Shown piece by piece: positions 31,031 to 42,739 of a stretch of DNA of 64,000 nt. Under the pieces are notes generated by a model. That model worked only from the letters and a program-made list of their open reading frames with translations. It had not been told where the DNA came from and made no database searches. The DNA comes from Molanna angustata. Its lineage: Eukaryota > Arthropoda > Insecta > Trichoptera > Molannidae. Location of the stretch: NCBI GenBank assembly GCA_963576475.1, contig OY754965.1, positions 1,929,501 through 1,993,500 of the forward strand, written 5' to 3'. The translations under genes were made by a program, and so were the position numbers. Each line of letters starts with the position of its first letter. The first letter of the stretch is position 1.

Positions 31031-32890
31031 ATATTATTTTGGCATATCATTTTTCCACCTTTAACGAACCATGACGGATCCATTGCTAACTCTGCCACCG
31101 ACAAAGCTAATCTTCTCGGTAAATTATTTGCAGATAACTCAACCCTTGACGACGGAGGAAAAACTCCTCAACCAGTTCCACATTGTGGTTTTAAAATGAA
31201 AGAAGTAAGGATTAACTTCTCTGAGGTTTTACTCGCCATCCGAGGGTTGGATGTTAACAAAGCTAATGGACCAGATGGAATTCCCGTTCTTGTGTTAAAA
31301 AAATGCTCCGCCGAACTAGCCCCAGTTCTCACTAAACTCTTCAAACTCTCTGGAAAAAAGCGATGTGACTGGAAAAAAGCGATCATCCACCCAATTCCCA
31401 AAAAAGGTGATCGCTCCAACCCATCTAACTACCGACCCATCGCTATTACTTCTGTACTCTCCAAAATAATGGAAAGGGTACTAAACACCAAGTTGATCAC
31501 ATACCTCGAAGCAAACAAAATTTTAAGCGACCGCCAATATGGATTTCGTGGAAATCGATCTTGTGGCGATCTACTCGCGTATGTGACATCCGTTTGGGGT
31601 CGAGTTATGGAACGCTTTGGAGAAGCTCAAACTGTCGCCCTTGACATCTCTAAAGCTTTCGACCGGGTTTGGCACCGAGGTCTCTTAATGAAACTCCCTT
31701 CTTATGGACTACCCCAGTCTCTGTGTACTTGGATCGCGAATTTTTTAAAAGATCACGAAGTCATAACTGTAGTGGACGGTTGCTCTTCTTCTCCCCATTC
31801 CATTAATGCGGGAGTTCCTCAAGGGTCCATTCTATCTCCAACCCTATTCCTCCTACATATTAATGACTTGCTCTTACGCGCCCCCATCCACTGTTACGCT
31901 GATGACAGCACAGTCCATGACAATTTCTCTTTTGACAAACCTCCTAAACAGAGTGAAATATCAGAAGCCCGGAAAGACCTTCATCAAAAAATAAATAGCT
32001 ACCTCCACTCAATCAATACCTGGGGTGAAAGTAATCTTGTTTCATTTAACGTCTCAAAAACCCAAGCCTGTCTAATTTCTGCGAAGAGAAACCCCAATGA
32101 ATTGCAAGTTTCTTTCAATGGAAGCACCCTACCTAACAGCAGCTCTATCGACCTGCTTGGAGTATCTATAACGAACCAATTACACTACAAGGGCTCCATC
32201 GAAGCTAAGGTGAAACTCGCCTCCAAAAAATTGAGCGTACTATATAGAGCGCGCAGATATTTTACTAAGACCCAAATCTGTATACTCTACAAAGCGCAAA
32301 TACATCCAATTATTGAATATGGCAGTCACCTCTGGAGTGGCGCCCCCCAATACCTACTGAATACCCTCGACGCTGTCCAAAGGCGTGCTATACGTCTGAT
32401 TGATGATCCATCACTGACTGATGGATTGCAATCACTAGAACACAGACGCAGAGTCGGTATTTTAAGTTTATTCTATAGATACTACCACGGGAATTGCTCA
32501 GAAGAACTTGCATCTTTGGTCCCTCCTCCACCCACTCGCAACAGAGTCACTCGCTTCACTCAATCGCAGCATCCATTCACAGTGGACCTTCAACATATAC
32601 GAACAAGTCGCTTCTCGAACTCCATTATTAATACAGCAGCCCGACTGTGGAACGATCTTCCGAATTCTGTGTTTCCATCTTCGTACAACCCGGGTCTTTT
32701 TAAAATCCGAATTAATAAACTCATTTCTAGATTGCAAACCCCTCCCATCGCTACGTAGTGCGCTTCTTCGGAAGAGTAAAATGGACCCAAATCCTAATAG
32801 CTGGCGTCCCCTACGTAGACATGTTAAAAAAAAAAAATTTAAAAATATTTTTATGGCCACTGGAATGAACAACAACGCTAAAAAACATTA
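31031..32890 (+). pseudogene. Jockey-like LINE reverse transcriptase, 5'-truncated
   Basis: The open frame extends upstream of the first ATG (31196) to a stop at 31028. Family-like sequence begins near 31073 (DGSIANSATDKANLLGKLF). The 520-codon ATG frame (31196-32758) has the reverse-transcriptase boxes in order: NKANGPDGIP (residues 21-30), PIPKKGDRSNPSNYRPIAI, motif A TVALDISKAFDRVWH (146-160), motif B GVPQGSILSP (206-215), motif C CYADDSTVH (233-241). The thumb and C-terminal RLWNDLP follow. The catalytic residues look intact. The endonuclease and ORF1 are missing. A stretch near LFKLSGKKRCDWKKAIIHP looks shortened relative to the family. It would copy element RNA at a nicked target, but is immobile without its 5' half. 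Confidence 0.9.
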
Positions 32891-33083
32891 ATAATTTCGA
32901 CATTTCCCTATTTTCTTTCAGGGATTGCTCAGTTCAAAGGTTCTAGGCTCGCTCCCGTCATCCCACACCTCTCTTTATCGTAAGAGATATCCAAGTCAGC
33001 ACACTCTATGTCCACTTATCGTCCGAAATATAAGTACCTACTAGAAATTATAGAATAAAAAATACTGTTTTTTTTATTCAAGA

Positions 33084-33770
33084 GGGTGACTGCTGCCAAC
33101 GTACCTATTTTTTCAATTTGATATACCATCATTATTACTAAACGAATCATTTTGAAAAAAAAATAACCTAGTTAGTTTGGATATTACTAAAGAGAAATAT
33201 ACCTTAACTTTTTGATTATGTTCTGTATATATTCTTGTAGAAAAATAATAAGCATACCCCGATTTTAGACATTTATCTTAAATTTCTAAAAAAATATAAG
33301 GTATAGAGCAATATTTTTTTTATAAATTAAAGAAGAACAAAATACCTGGAAAAATATGATATGACGTTGCATTAATGCATCAGGTTAAGTAAATAAACCA
33401 AAAAAACTTTTATTACGCAATGGCGCTGAATGGAAAATAAATGTTTTTTAGGTTTATTTACTAAACCTGAAGCATTAATGCAACGTCACATCATATTTTT
33501 CTAGATATTTTTGTCTTCTTTAATTTAAAAAAAATATATTACTCTACGCCTTATAGTTTATTAAAAATATGTGATAAACGTTGAAAATCGGGGTATGCCA
33601 TTATTTTTCTACAAGAATTTATACAGAACATTATCAAAAAGTTAAGGTATATTTTTGTTTATTAATATCCAAACTATCTAAATTATATTTTTCAAAACGA
33701 TTTGATAAGAAATAATGATGGTATATCAAATTGAAAAATAGGTACGTTGGCAGCAGTCCCCCCCCTTAAA
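33084..33770. mobile_element. Long hairpin foldback element
   Basis: The left arm (33084 to about 33416) and right arm (about 33437-33770) are inverted repeats of roughly 330 bp with high identity and a loop of only about 20 bp. Ends share 'GACTGCTGCCAACGTACC'; inner blocks share 'GACGTTGCATTAATGC' and 'AATAAACC'. I see no coding sequence and no clear target duplication. If transcribed it would give a nearly continuous long double-stranded RNA. Confidence 0.85.
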
Positions 33771-34296
33771 CTTATTATTAAAAACGGGACAACCGTTTCG
33801 ACAGCTAGTCTGTTTGATCTTATAATTTAAAATGACATTTTAATTTATAACAATGATATCATATTGTACACAACGATATGTAGATAAACTAAAACATTTT
33901 CACTAAGCACTGATCAATGATATTTTCAAAATAAATAATGCAATCGATAAAGTTCGCGGATCCTCATTTCAACAAACCTGTCAGAAAGTAATTTGCATAT
34001 TGATATTAAAATGTTGGTTGAGTGATTTCGATACAAAATACCCTTCTATATTTGGAAATCACGAGATTTGCGCCAAACCAATTAAGACTTTTTCGAGAAT
34101 CGCTGCAAAAAAGCTAAGCGAGTTTCACACACAGACAAATCAACATTATAAAACTGAGTTTTTATTTTATTTATTTCTCATACCAAACTCTGCAATGACA
34201 GCAAGCAAGCAGACTACTGCTGCCGACTAGGAAACCCTGTTCGTGGGCTAACAGTTTACAATTTTGACAACGACAACTTAATTTTGAACTTTTTTA

Positions 34297-34808
34297 ACGG
34301 GGCTACGTATGTGATACCAGCTATTAGTATTTGGGTCCATTATACTCTTATGAAGAAGCGTACCTGCTACATAGCATTGGGAAGGGTTCGCAATCTGTTC
34401 AAGATAATATAAATTCGGATCTTAAAAATATGGGTTATAAGAAGGTGGAAAAACAGAATTCGGAAGATCGTTCCACAGTCAGGCGGCTGAGTAAACAAAC
34501 GAGTTATGTATGTTGAAGGTTTCCTGTGAACGGGTGTTGAGATTGAGTAAAAAAACGAGTGACTCTATTGTGAATGGGTGGAAGAAGGATCAGGAATGCA
34601 AGTTCTTCTGAGCATCTCCCGTGGTAGTATCTATAGAATAAACTTAGAATACCGTCTTTGCGTCTGTGGTCTAGTGATTGCAATCCATCGTCGTCAATCA
34701 GACGTACAGCACGTCTTTGTACAGCATCGAGGATATTCAGTAGGTATTGGGGGGCGCCACTCCAGGGGTCACTACCACATATTCAATAATTGGGTGTGGT
34801 TGTTTAGA
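34297..34808 (-). pseudogene. Jockey-like LINE 3' fragment, inverted
   Basis: It matches the reverse complement of about 32310-32810, the thumb, C terminus and 3' untranslated start of the Jockey copy. Shared blocks are 'CCAGCTATTAG', 'GGAAGATCGTTCCACAGTC' and 'GTATTGGGGGGCGCCACTCC'. It is much more degraded, with several indels. It lies on the far side of the long hairpin in opposite orientation. Confidence 0.85.
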
Positions 34809-34859
34809 TAGATTTAGTTTAATTACTATGCCTTACATATTCATTTGGATAAAGTATGT

Positions 34860-35129
34860 AGGAGCGGTGAAAGCCCAGCGGTAAGGTCGTCGCCTCACAT
34901 GCGTGAGGTTGAGCACGCAACTCTGGATTTTCAAAAAAAAAAATTATGTGCGGATTTATATCACTAGCTATGTGTAGCCATGATCCAATCTGTCTAGTTC
35001 CCCTTTCTAAGGGTTACGAAGGTCAGATGGCAGTCGCTTCAATGTAATAACCAGACTCGCCAATTCCAGGATCATGGTCAAAGCGTACCCCGATAGAAAC
35101 GGGACAAAAGCGCTAAGGGGAAAGAAATT
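34860..35129 (+). repeat. SINE-D, plus orientation
   Basis: The head 'AAGCCCAGCGGTAAGGTCG' and the body ending 'GGGACAAAAGCGCTAAGGGG' match the copy at 7985-8280. The B-box segment is deleted ('gaggttgagcacgc' replaces it), so internal promoter function is lost. Confidence 0.75.
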
Positions 35130-36060
35130 CTTAGACACATATATTTGAAGTTGAACCCAGAATGTTAGCAATAAGTCTAAAAGTTTCAGGTACGTATCAA
35201 ATCTAGGTGCAAATTGTGCAGTAATACCCGATTGATTGATTGAAATTGATTCTCAAAATACCTAATCATTTTATTTAATTTTCCTAAATTTTAATTTAGC
35301 TGACAATTAAATCATGTGAATACAGTAAAATATTATTGACGCATCTAACCGAATGTAATTTAAAAACGCATAGCTTCGTTTACTTTTTTACGAAATTTAA
35401 AATTGTTCAAAATATCAAATGAATCAAACTAGAGACAATATTAACATGCATTGCCATCGGAAAGTTTCAGAGCTCTAATTAGTCGGGAAATATGTTAAAT
35501 ATCCGTACAGTCAGACAAGTAAAGTTAATGAAAGAGGGTGTAAGACTTTATTTTGTTTATCAGTGTACTTTGACAATAACAATTATTGCGAAACGTTTGA
35601 AAACAGGTATACATAGTAACACAGACTATCACGGTAATGTTTTGATTGCCACAGTTGCAAAACATCTCGCCAAAATCGGCGAGTATAAGTAAGCATTCAT
35701 ATATTTTTCTAATTAATTAACAGAATGCGGTTTTCCCAGCGGCTGATGTAATAATACATTCATTTCTGGGGAATCCTTTAAACTTTTTGACTTTTTAAAT
35801 ACTCGGAATAATCAATTTAACAATTTGTTTGCTATACATAATATGAGGGCTATCATTATTTTTGTATAATTTAATAAATTCTATGATGACATACATTTTG
35901 ACATATTTCAGGCTAAATCTTACATACTTACTGAAGAGGGCTTATAAACCTAAACACCCCAATTTAATATCAAACATTTCAAATATGTTAAACAGTATGT
36001 TTCTAAATGCAGCTTTGCGTCCCTTGACAGTGGTCAGCAAATCTCTCTCTCTCTCTCTGT
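35130..36060. other. Unassigned stretch
   Basis: It contains a 66-codon plus frame (35492-35692) starting MLNIRTVRQVK, with no recognised domain. A CT run (about 36043-36060) ends it. Nothing else supported. Confidence 0.4.
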
Positions 36061-36065
36061 CTCAG

Positions 36066-36257
36066 ATCTGTCATCGGCTGGTTTACGTGATCACTTCATG
36101 CGCTTGCACAACGTTCACCAATTATGGCTTTTTATTGAGTTCCCTAATCCAGTTTTTGAAAGTGCTTGAAAATAAGCAAAGAGCACCATCGCTATTTACA
36201 TATATACGAATTGACAAAGAATTTTTTTGCTAATGTGACCACGTAAACCAGGTTTAT
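36066..36257. repeat. FB-E fragment, inner part
   Basis: It opens 'CTGTCATCGGCTGGTTTACG' and closes 'GACCACGTAAACCAGG', the inner edges of both FB-E arms, with 'gcttgcacaacgttcacc' and 'ttgaaaataa' blocks of the interior. The outer arms are missing. Confidence 0.6.
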
Positions 36258-36527
36258 GGATTCTTCTTCGTGTATTTGGTCATTTTACCTATGAAGGTGG
36301 AGTATGCTGGGAAAAGAAGGTCCAACTGTCCTTTCATCTCTTTCAGGATGGTTTCTGGATTTGAACTTTTTCTTAACCTACTGATGGGACGGGAGGTAAT
36401 GAAGGGAAGGAAGGTACTGAAGGGCCTGAAGGGACGGGAGGTACTGAAGGGTCTGAAGCGTCGGGTGGTAATGATGGACCATTTTTAATTATACAGGCAA
36501 TACAAAGTTTGCCGGGGGTTCGCTAGT
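36258..36527. repeat. Short relative of the 54.2-55.0 kb minisatellite element
   Basis: One unit of 'GTGTATTTGGTCATTTTACC...GGTCCAACTGTCC' and a few units of 'GGGACGGGAGGTACTGAAGG' match 54.22-55.02 kb. It closes near 'GGGGGTTCGCTAGTAAA', whose inverse TTTACTAGC resembles the terminus of the 51.6-56.2 kb element. This is a small member of the same family. Confidence 0.6.
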
Positions 36528-36529
36528 AA

Positions 36530-37500
36530 AATATAAAAATATAAATGACAATTTCTTCCAACCAACCAAAATAATATTAAATATAAAATACAGATGAAAA
36601 TATAATACGATAAAGTATGATGCGATAGTGAAAATAAATGTTTTTTTTTTAAATACAAAGAAAAACAAAAATAAACAATTGAAGACCGATTTCATTGAAA
36701 GTGTCCAAATTAATTTTCATCTTTTATTGCATATTTTCAACTTTAAAAAGGGGTATACGTTATAGATGAGAACGTTTTATCGAGTAACATGCAATATTTT
36801 GTTTTAATCGACCTGTATCCGTCCGAATTAAGTTTGGTCTCACCTGTGTGACCTTTTTGAGGATACCGATTAAATTTTAATGATTTCGTACACATGCATA
36901 TACGTCGACATAAATATATATTATACTCGCTTTACGATACCAGTTGTTGGCGTCGAATGACACGAGATTTATTGTATTGCAAAAAGCAAAACATCACATG
37001 ACTGTTATGACTCACCGCGTCGGCGATGGACGGCCGCCATCTTTGTTGCCATGATGATGTTGTTGTTATTATTATTGTCGGTAACTACCTACCTACCTGT
37101 CAGGTTTCTTATACTCACTGGCAACACTGGAATTTGCATACAAACATAGACAAGTTCATACATAATGTAGACTGGGTATGAAAATATTACTACACATTGA
37201 TCGTAGCCAACATGCCGGGAAAAGACAAGCGTGAAACTATTGAGAGATGCCAATAATATAAGTCGGAGCAATAGAAAAATGTAATTTAATTTTTAGAACA
37301 TAATAATATTTCAATTTATTACGATAATACAAGATCAACTGACCGATCAATTCAACATAACAGACCCGATATAATAATACATGATAAATTTACACATTTG
37401 CGACGGGGCTATTTATAAATTCTAGTAATAATATAAAATCATTCGACTTCATAGCTGTCACTCAGTTGATCATAAGTGCACATGTCTTGCAAAAACGAAC
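36530..37500. other. Mostly unassigned stretch
   Basis: A SINE-A-like scrap, 'caatttcttccaaccaacc', is at 36549. A GC-richer patch with 'gacggccgccatctttg' lies at about 37030. No gene found. Confidence 0.45.
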
Positions 37501-37503
37501 ACT

Positions 37504-38200
37504 ATAAGGTACCTGGGAGTTATAATGGATAATAAACTCTGCTGGCGGGACCATATTCATGATCTTTCTAATAGGATAAGAAGGTTGGGCCACCTATATA
37601 AGACCCTTCGAAATATTTTGGACAGATCAATTATGAAAACTGTGTATTATTCCCTCACACAATCAGTTTAATCATTATGGAATCATAGGATGGGGAGGAT
37701 GTGTTAAATCAATAATGGATCCGCTTTAAAAGGCTCAAAAAGGTTTACTTAGTATTATAAACAAAAGAGCAAGATCATTTCCTTCAGATGATTTGTTCAG
37801 AATGTTTGACGTACTTGACCCGAGACAACTGTATCTCAAAACTGCATTAGTACATTTCCATAAAAACATACCTTACACAACATATCCTAACAAACACGAA
37901 CCACTAGACATGCAAATAACATTAACTATACTATGCCAATTATGAAGACCTCATTTGTAAAAAGACAGTTTAAAAGGCAAGTCTGGTTCGACCGGCGAAA
38001 TCAAAACCCCAGTGATTACCCATATCATGGATATAATTATCGTATGAAGTTCTATGACATCTAAAGATATTATAGAACTCCATATAATAATTATATCCAT
38101 GATATGGGTAATCACGAGGGTTTTGATTTCGCCGATTGAACCAGACTTGCCCCCCCCAGACCCAAAATGATACAACATAAGCAATTTTCAGCGCACTTGA
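37504..38200 (+). pseudogene. CR1-like LINE C-terminal region, split by MITE
   Basis: One frame reads LRYLGVIMDNKLCWRDHI and continues RIRRLGHLYKTLRNILD and KTVYYSLTQS. After a frameshift another reads YGIIGWGGCVKSIMDPL, then SFPSDDLFRMFDVLDPRQLY. These follow the order found just after the catalytic domain in CR1/L2/Jockey-type reverse transcriptases (YLGV...W..HI, the YGI.GWGG region, then QK..). Stops and at least one frameshift kill it. The frame is then cut by a MITE at 37976-38157. Confidence 0.75.
37976..38157. mobile_element. CAG-target foldback MITE in a LINE
   Basis: It is nearly the same palindrome as 25022-25204 (arms 'GGCAAGTCTGGTTCGACCGG' and its inverse). The outermost Gs on the left end are missing, so the CAG duplication cannot be confirmed here; CAG is present only on the right side. 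Confidence 0.8.
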
Positions 38201-38204
38201 GGTG

Positions 38205-38720
38205 AGATATTCACAAAAAATCAAAATTTATTATTATTATTTGTAACAACAAAATATTTAGAGTATGTAATAATAATCATATTTATTGTTGATAGTACTA
38301 ATTACTGGTACATAAGATCATTTTAAGGGTGTTCTTACTTAATTGTTAGATCTACGAAACACAATAGTCTTAAGTAATTTACAAAAGTTGTCAATCTATA
38401 ATAGCCGTGTAAATCAGGGGTTATTTATTCTAATTTGAAGGTTTGTTTGCACCACGCCACGATCATTGTAAGCAACTTTAATGATACATTCCAGTTTCTA
38501 AAGACTTGGAATTTCGCGATCCAGACAAATTCACTGAAATATATCGTTTTGACAGTACCTTCATTTTTGACGCAGATTTTGAATGTAGTGCGGTATTGAA
38601 ATCGTTCAGGGTCAGATAGTGCTCTTTCTGGATACTCAAACTACAGTAGTCCATTAAGATGTGGTAGTATGTGACTTATGAAATCACATTTGAGTGGTTG
38701 CAAAATCATAGCTTCCCACT
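38205..38720. other. Mostly unassigned stretch
   Basis: The part at 38310-38400 ('taagatcattttaagggtg') resembles 39790-39830 and the LINE tail at 44225-44300, so a short LINE 3' tail may be present. No frame. Confidence 0.35.
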
Positions 38721-38724
38721 ATTA

Positions 38725-39381
38725 GAGCCTGTCCAGATACTTCGTTTTACGCGCGTTCTACGCTGAGAGGACTGCCAGTTACATATATACTCCCTTGGCA
38801 AGATAAAATGATTTAGTTGATTTAATTAATACCTATTGTGATGGTATTTTATATTTCATATTATTTACTACAAAACAATTGGAAATGTATTCACTACACT
38901 ATGTAAGTAGTCTAATAAATAATATTATTAAATAAACTATTCTTTACTTTCGTACCTAAAGATTTTTTTCTTTTCTTCGGAATCGCCAGCTTCACAAAAA
39001 ATTTCGACTAATTCTTCCCAGTTCCTACGTTTTATTAGTCTATTAGAATAGTTGGTTCCATATGGCTACTCTTTTTTCAACTTCGTCAGTAAAAAGTTCC
39101 GTATCAAAGTTACGCTCCATTTCAAACCAAATACTTCCACTCGCCACGGATTCGCGCGTAATACTGGACGCAGCAATGGCGCCAGAGTATCTCGACTCGC
39201 GCGGCGCTCGCGCGAAAAACGGGCGAGTCGAGAGTCACGCTCATTGCACGCGTTTTACGCGCGAGTGAGGAAACGCGCGGCAGCATCTGGACGGGATGTA
39301 TGTAGCTCTAGTATCTCGGGAACGCGCGAGTGTCTACGCGTGAGTAGACTCGCGCGCAAAACGCCTTATCTGGACAGGCTC
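38725..39381. mobile_element. PIF/Harbinger-like element with TTA target duplication
   Basis: The inverted ends begin GAGCCTGTCCAGATA (left 38725, right end at 39381) and are flanked by TTA on both sides (38722-38724, 39382-39384). A 3-bp TTA duplication with such ends is characteristic of PIF/Harbinger. It is 657 bp, so far too short for a transposase, and encodes a broken MADF-like frame on the minus strand. The interior at 39150-39370 is unusually rich in CGCG compared with the window. Confidence 0.8.
38953..39120 (-). pseudogene. MADF-domain remnant of Harbinger accessory protein
   Basis: On the minus strand from the ATG at 39118-39120 the frame reads MERNFDTELFTDEVEKRVAI, then WNQ. A one-base shift near 39053 leads to NYSNRLIKRRNWEELVEIF and CEAGDSEEKKKIF. 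The order 'F...V...R..IW......N.....R..W.E' matches the MADF/Myb-like DNA-binding fold. Harbinger elements usually encode such a protein beside the transposase to bring it to DNA. Only the N-terminal half is left. Confidence 0.6.
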
Positions 39382-39384
39382 TTA

Positions 39385-41055
39385 CAAGTAAGTAATTGAG
39401 GGGAATGGCTCTGTGCCTTAAGGTGTTTGAAACATATGAAATAATTATCCATATTTACACCTGTCTGTGGTACTGCAGATTAGTCACGATTTCCTCTACA
39501 AACACAATCATGTTGTGTCCACATCTGCGTCATAATATCATGTAAATATCTTGGAATTCCGTCTGAATTGCCACTCGAACAACGACCTTTTGAGTTTTTA
39601 TTATGTAATATCTTCAACATCTGTATACTACACTTTATGGGTGAATAAAGCTATTTAAACTTGCCGTGTGTATTAGGTAATACACGTTACAACTGTTTAT
39701 TTATTGCAAAGTTCACGCTTGTTTACATCAAGTGTTGGTGTATTTGTAATCGTAAGGTAATCTATTAGCTGAACAATAACTTAAATAGCGCTGCATAAGA
39801 TCATTTTAGGGCGTTCTTGCTTAATTTTTGGCTTAGCGAAGCTAAAAAGTCTCGATTTAATAAGTTTATCGACGGACGACACTTAGTGAAACATCGTGAT
39901 TACATATAATTAAACACAGTTAAACACAATATTTAGATGAATATTACATATTTTAACGATGGTCTTTATCGGTACTGGTCAGTGCCCGTAATAAACTATA
40001 AGTGAAAATGAAACTAGTATTTGATTCTATGTAGTTTTATTTATAGAATTTGAAGTTACATTTATTAAAGTATTTTACACGAACGAAAAAACAATTTTAT
40101 AAAATCAAAATGAAGTAGTTAATACCTTAATATTTGATAATATTCCTCCTGTGTAAGTTATTGAACGTATTTTACTCAGCGACCAACAAAATATTTTTGT
40201 ATTAACATTTTTAAAAACAGCAACTAGTGATTCATTGAATTTCAGATCATAAAGGTCGAAATACATATATAAAATGATAGCCATAATACATTCGCGTGAA
40301 AAATGATAATCTTTTATAGGCATGAATTAGATATTCAAAAATAATGGTTATTCTTTCGATCCTCGAAGGATTTTCCGATTGTGTGTCACCGAAAACATCA
40401 TTAAACTAAATTATCACCGTCTCCGTTGACGTCACAATTTTTGGGTCCGAGTTGGTTGTTTGTACGCGGCGTACCCCAAGGCCACATTTCCAGCCCGAAA
40501 TAGCGTCGTGACCATGTGCTGTGGGAATTTTTGGTAAATTGAGATAAACAAACCTGTTTGGCACCATAATATGATATCTTACTTCCTATAACATTGACAA
40601 TGGTCAAGGGAAGACAACAAAATGATCGGGCCACGGTTAAGAATGACTTGGCTTTGCTTGTCCTTCCATTATTTTTCCTTCCTATGCTCGCACGCACCTA
40701 CATGCGTGTGTATGTGTGCTACTAAATGAAATTCTAATGCATACCTTATCGCTGACCTCGGAAATACGTGTCAGATTAAAACATCAATATTAATCGATTC
40801 GGAGCATTAATTAACGGCTTCGACGGATTAGCTACATTAAGAGATTTAATAATCACAATTGCAAAAGTCAAATAATTGGTTCAATTTTTCCAGACATATT
40901 ATTCGCTAAAGAAGGTCAATAAGGTCCATTTAAATTCGTAGAAATATTACCAATAGAGAGATGGAATACCTATAACAAATATTTCAGAACTTGAAATACA
41001 ATAAGAGTGCATATGGGAAGGATTATCCTTATTATTTGATAAGGAAGAAGGATTA
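39385..41055. other. Unassigned stretch
   Basis: No domain recognised. A 98-codon minus frame (40401-40697) lacks motifs. A block at 39785-39830 ('aagatcattttagggcg') recalls the LINE tail at 44.2 kb. Confidence 0.4.
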
Positions 41056-41059
41056 TAGT

Positions 41060-41300
41060 AATGTCGCGTGATTTGATCTGTCAAAAATGGCCGCCATATT
41101 GCATTTACATACGGTAAGCGTCTGTATCATATAATATTTTCTTCTTATTTTTGACGAATTATTTCGTGTGAGATTTCAATGTCAAATTATTTTAATGTCG
41201 ATTAATTTCAAGAATAGACGAAAAGCCTACAATACGACAGTTCATTCGACATTTGTTGTTAGAAGACATAAAACATATACTACGCGAGAGTAGAGAATAA
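41060..41300. mobile_element. TIR-C copy without nested insertions
   Basis: It shares 'CAAAAATGGCCGCCATATTG', 'GTAAGCGTCTGTATC', 'TTTCAAGAATAGACG' and 'ACGACAGTTCATTC' with the element at 9897-13705. It runs through the point where the 9-bp-duplication MITE sits there. It acts as a paralogous empty site. Confidence 0.7.
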
Positions 41301-41950
41301 ATCGTTAAATTGGAACTATGACTTGAGAAAAAGAGAGGACTACGTATGTGGTGGAAGGGGCCTGTTTTAGGAATCTATGGAATGGGGTTGAAAAACATCT
41401 TTATATGCTTCTGAAAATTTTGGAGTGAAAAATGGATTATGTGTGTATCTTTAATAATTCAAACAAATAATAAATATTGTTGTGTTTAATTGTAAACAAT
41501 GAAAATACCGCTTTAATTTGATATATTCGTAATTATGTATATTTTTAAATGAATCACTAAACGATAATAAAAGATCATTCATTCATTCATATATCGTTAA
41601 AAAAAGTGTTAAAATTCAATTGGATATATCTGGTTCATTGCTATTGCGTACATAATTTAATAAGCTTGTATATTTACCCCATTGTTCTTGCCGATTTTCA
41701 TTATCACAATACAATTTGTTCTGAATAATGTCTTTGTTAACCAGAGATGGATTCAATACGCAATTTTAATTAACAAATAAAAGATTGCGAATATTAATCA
41801 TTGATCGACATTTATTTGGAATTTAAACAATAGGTAGGTGTAGGGTCACCTATTAAAATAAATAAATTTTACCTAAGACATTTTGTAAGAACTTATTTAC
41901 AAATAATTTATAAAGAATAGTGAACAATAAGCATGTTTTACAAGTGGAGA
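41301..41950. other. AT-rich stretch, nothing recognised
   Basis: No motif assignable. Short 'attcattcattcat' run at about 41577. Confidence 0.45.
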
Positions 41951-41954
41951 CTGT

Positions 41955-42118
41955 ACTGCCGAATGATATTTTTTTACAACTAACCAGCGATTCCAGTGCA
42001 TAGAAGCAAGAACTACATAAGTAATTTTGTATTACGTATTTTCCCTTTGATGGAAATCGAACCCATAAGGCTGGCTTAGAGGTAAAACGACTTGCTACTA
42101 TGCCAATACTGTCGAAGA
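41955..42118 (-). repeat. Old SINE-A copy
   Basis: It is recognisable by 'aactaaccagcgattccag', 'gatggaaatcgaaccca' (B box) and 'cgacttgctactatgcc' (head). It is more diverged than the other copies. Confidence 0.6.
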
Positions 42119-42141
42119 ATTTGTCGAAGTATTATTGTAGC

Positions 42142-42360
42142 TTCTCGGGCAACTAACTCAAATACTCGGTAATACGTCAAATAATTATTTAAAACCTACC
42201 CAATAACAAGTTGCCACATTCTGTAGACTTACGATGTTAATCGTCTCACTGATCCAGAGTGAAAACACAATTAAAAACTGTGTCTCCACCTGGAATCAAA
42301 GCCGGGACTCTTGGATCATCAGTCAGATACTCAACCAACTGAGCCACGAAGGCCGACAAT
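42142..42360 (-). repeat. SINE-B copy
   Basis: It aligns over its whole length with 4022-4216, from 'ctcgggcaactaactcaaa' to 'ctgagccacgaaggccgac'. The B box carries changes ('ggaatcaaagccggg'). It lies head to tail after an old SINE-A. Confidence 0.8.
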
Positions 42361-42487
42361 TATGTTGAATTATATTTCGATTTTTTTTATCTTACTTTTT
42401 TGTTTAAAGTACCTATGGATAATAACTTCCTAATACATTCTCTGAATTAAGCATAAATGATTATGCTGTTACGTAATTACAATAATT

Positions 42488-42668
42488 ATAATGAACACTT
42501 CCTTGCATCCTGCGCAATTGGCGAGTTTATTGCCGTATGGCAATTTCTTCCAACTAACCAGTATTTCCAGCCCAGAGAAGCAATATTTGCGTGAGAAATA
42601 AATTTCTCCTCTTCTTGGAATCGAACCCAGGACGGCCGCATAGAAACAGAACGGCTTACCAACTGTGA
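42488..42668 (-). repeat. SINE-A, A-box end missing
   Basis: The tail and body are well preserved ('cttccttgcatcctgcgcaa', 'ggcaatttcttccaactaac', 'ttggaatcgaacccaggac'). The match ends at 'ggcttaccaactgtg', so the extreme 5' end is gone. Confidence 0.8.
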
Positions 42669-42739
42669 AATAAATTATTCATATATAAATTGTAGAACAA
42701 TGTTACGCAATTTTGCGGTTGGACCAGTGAAAACCTCAT

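Noticed and set aside
32498..32891. Overlapping frames on both strands at the Jockey 3' end
   Set aside because: They are alternative-frame shadows of the reverse-transcriptase C terminus.
39052..39399. Arg/Ser-rich 115-codon plus frame
   Set aside because: It is the shadow of the CGCG-rich interior of the Harbinger-like element and runs through its terminal repeat.
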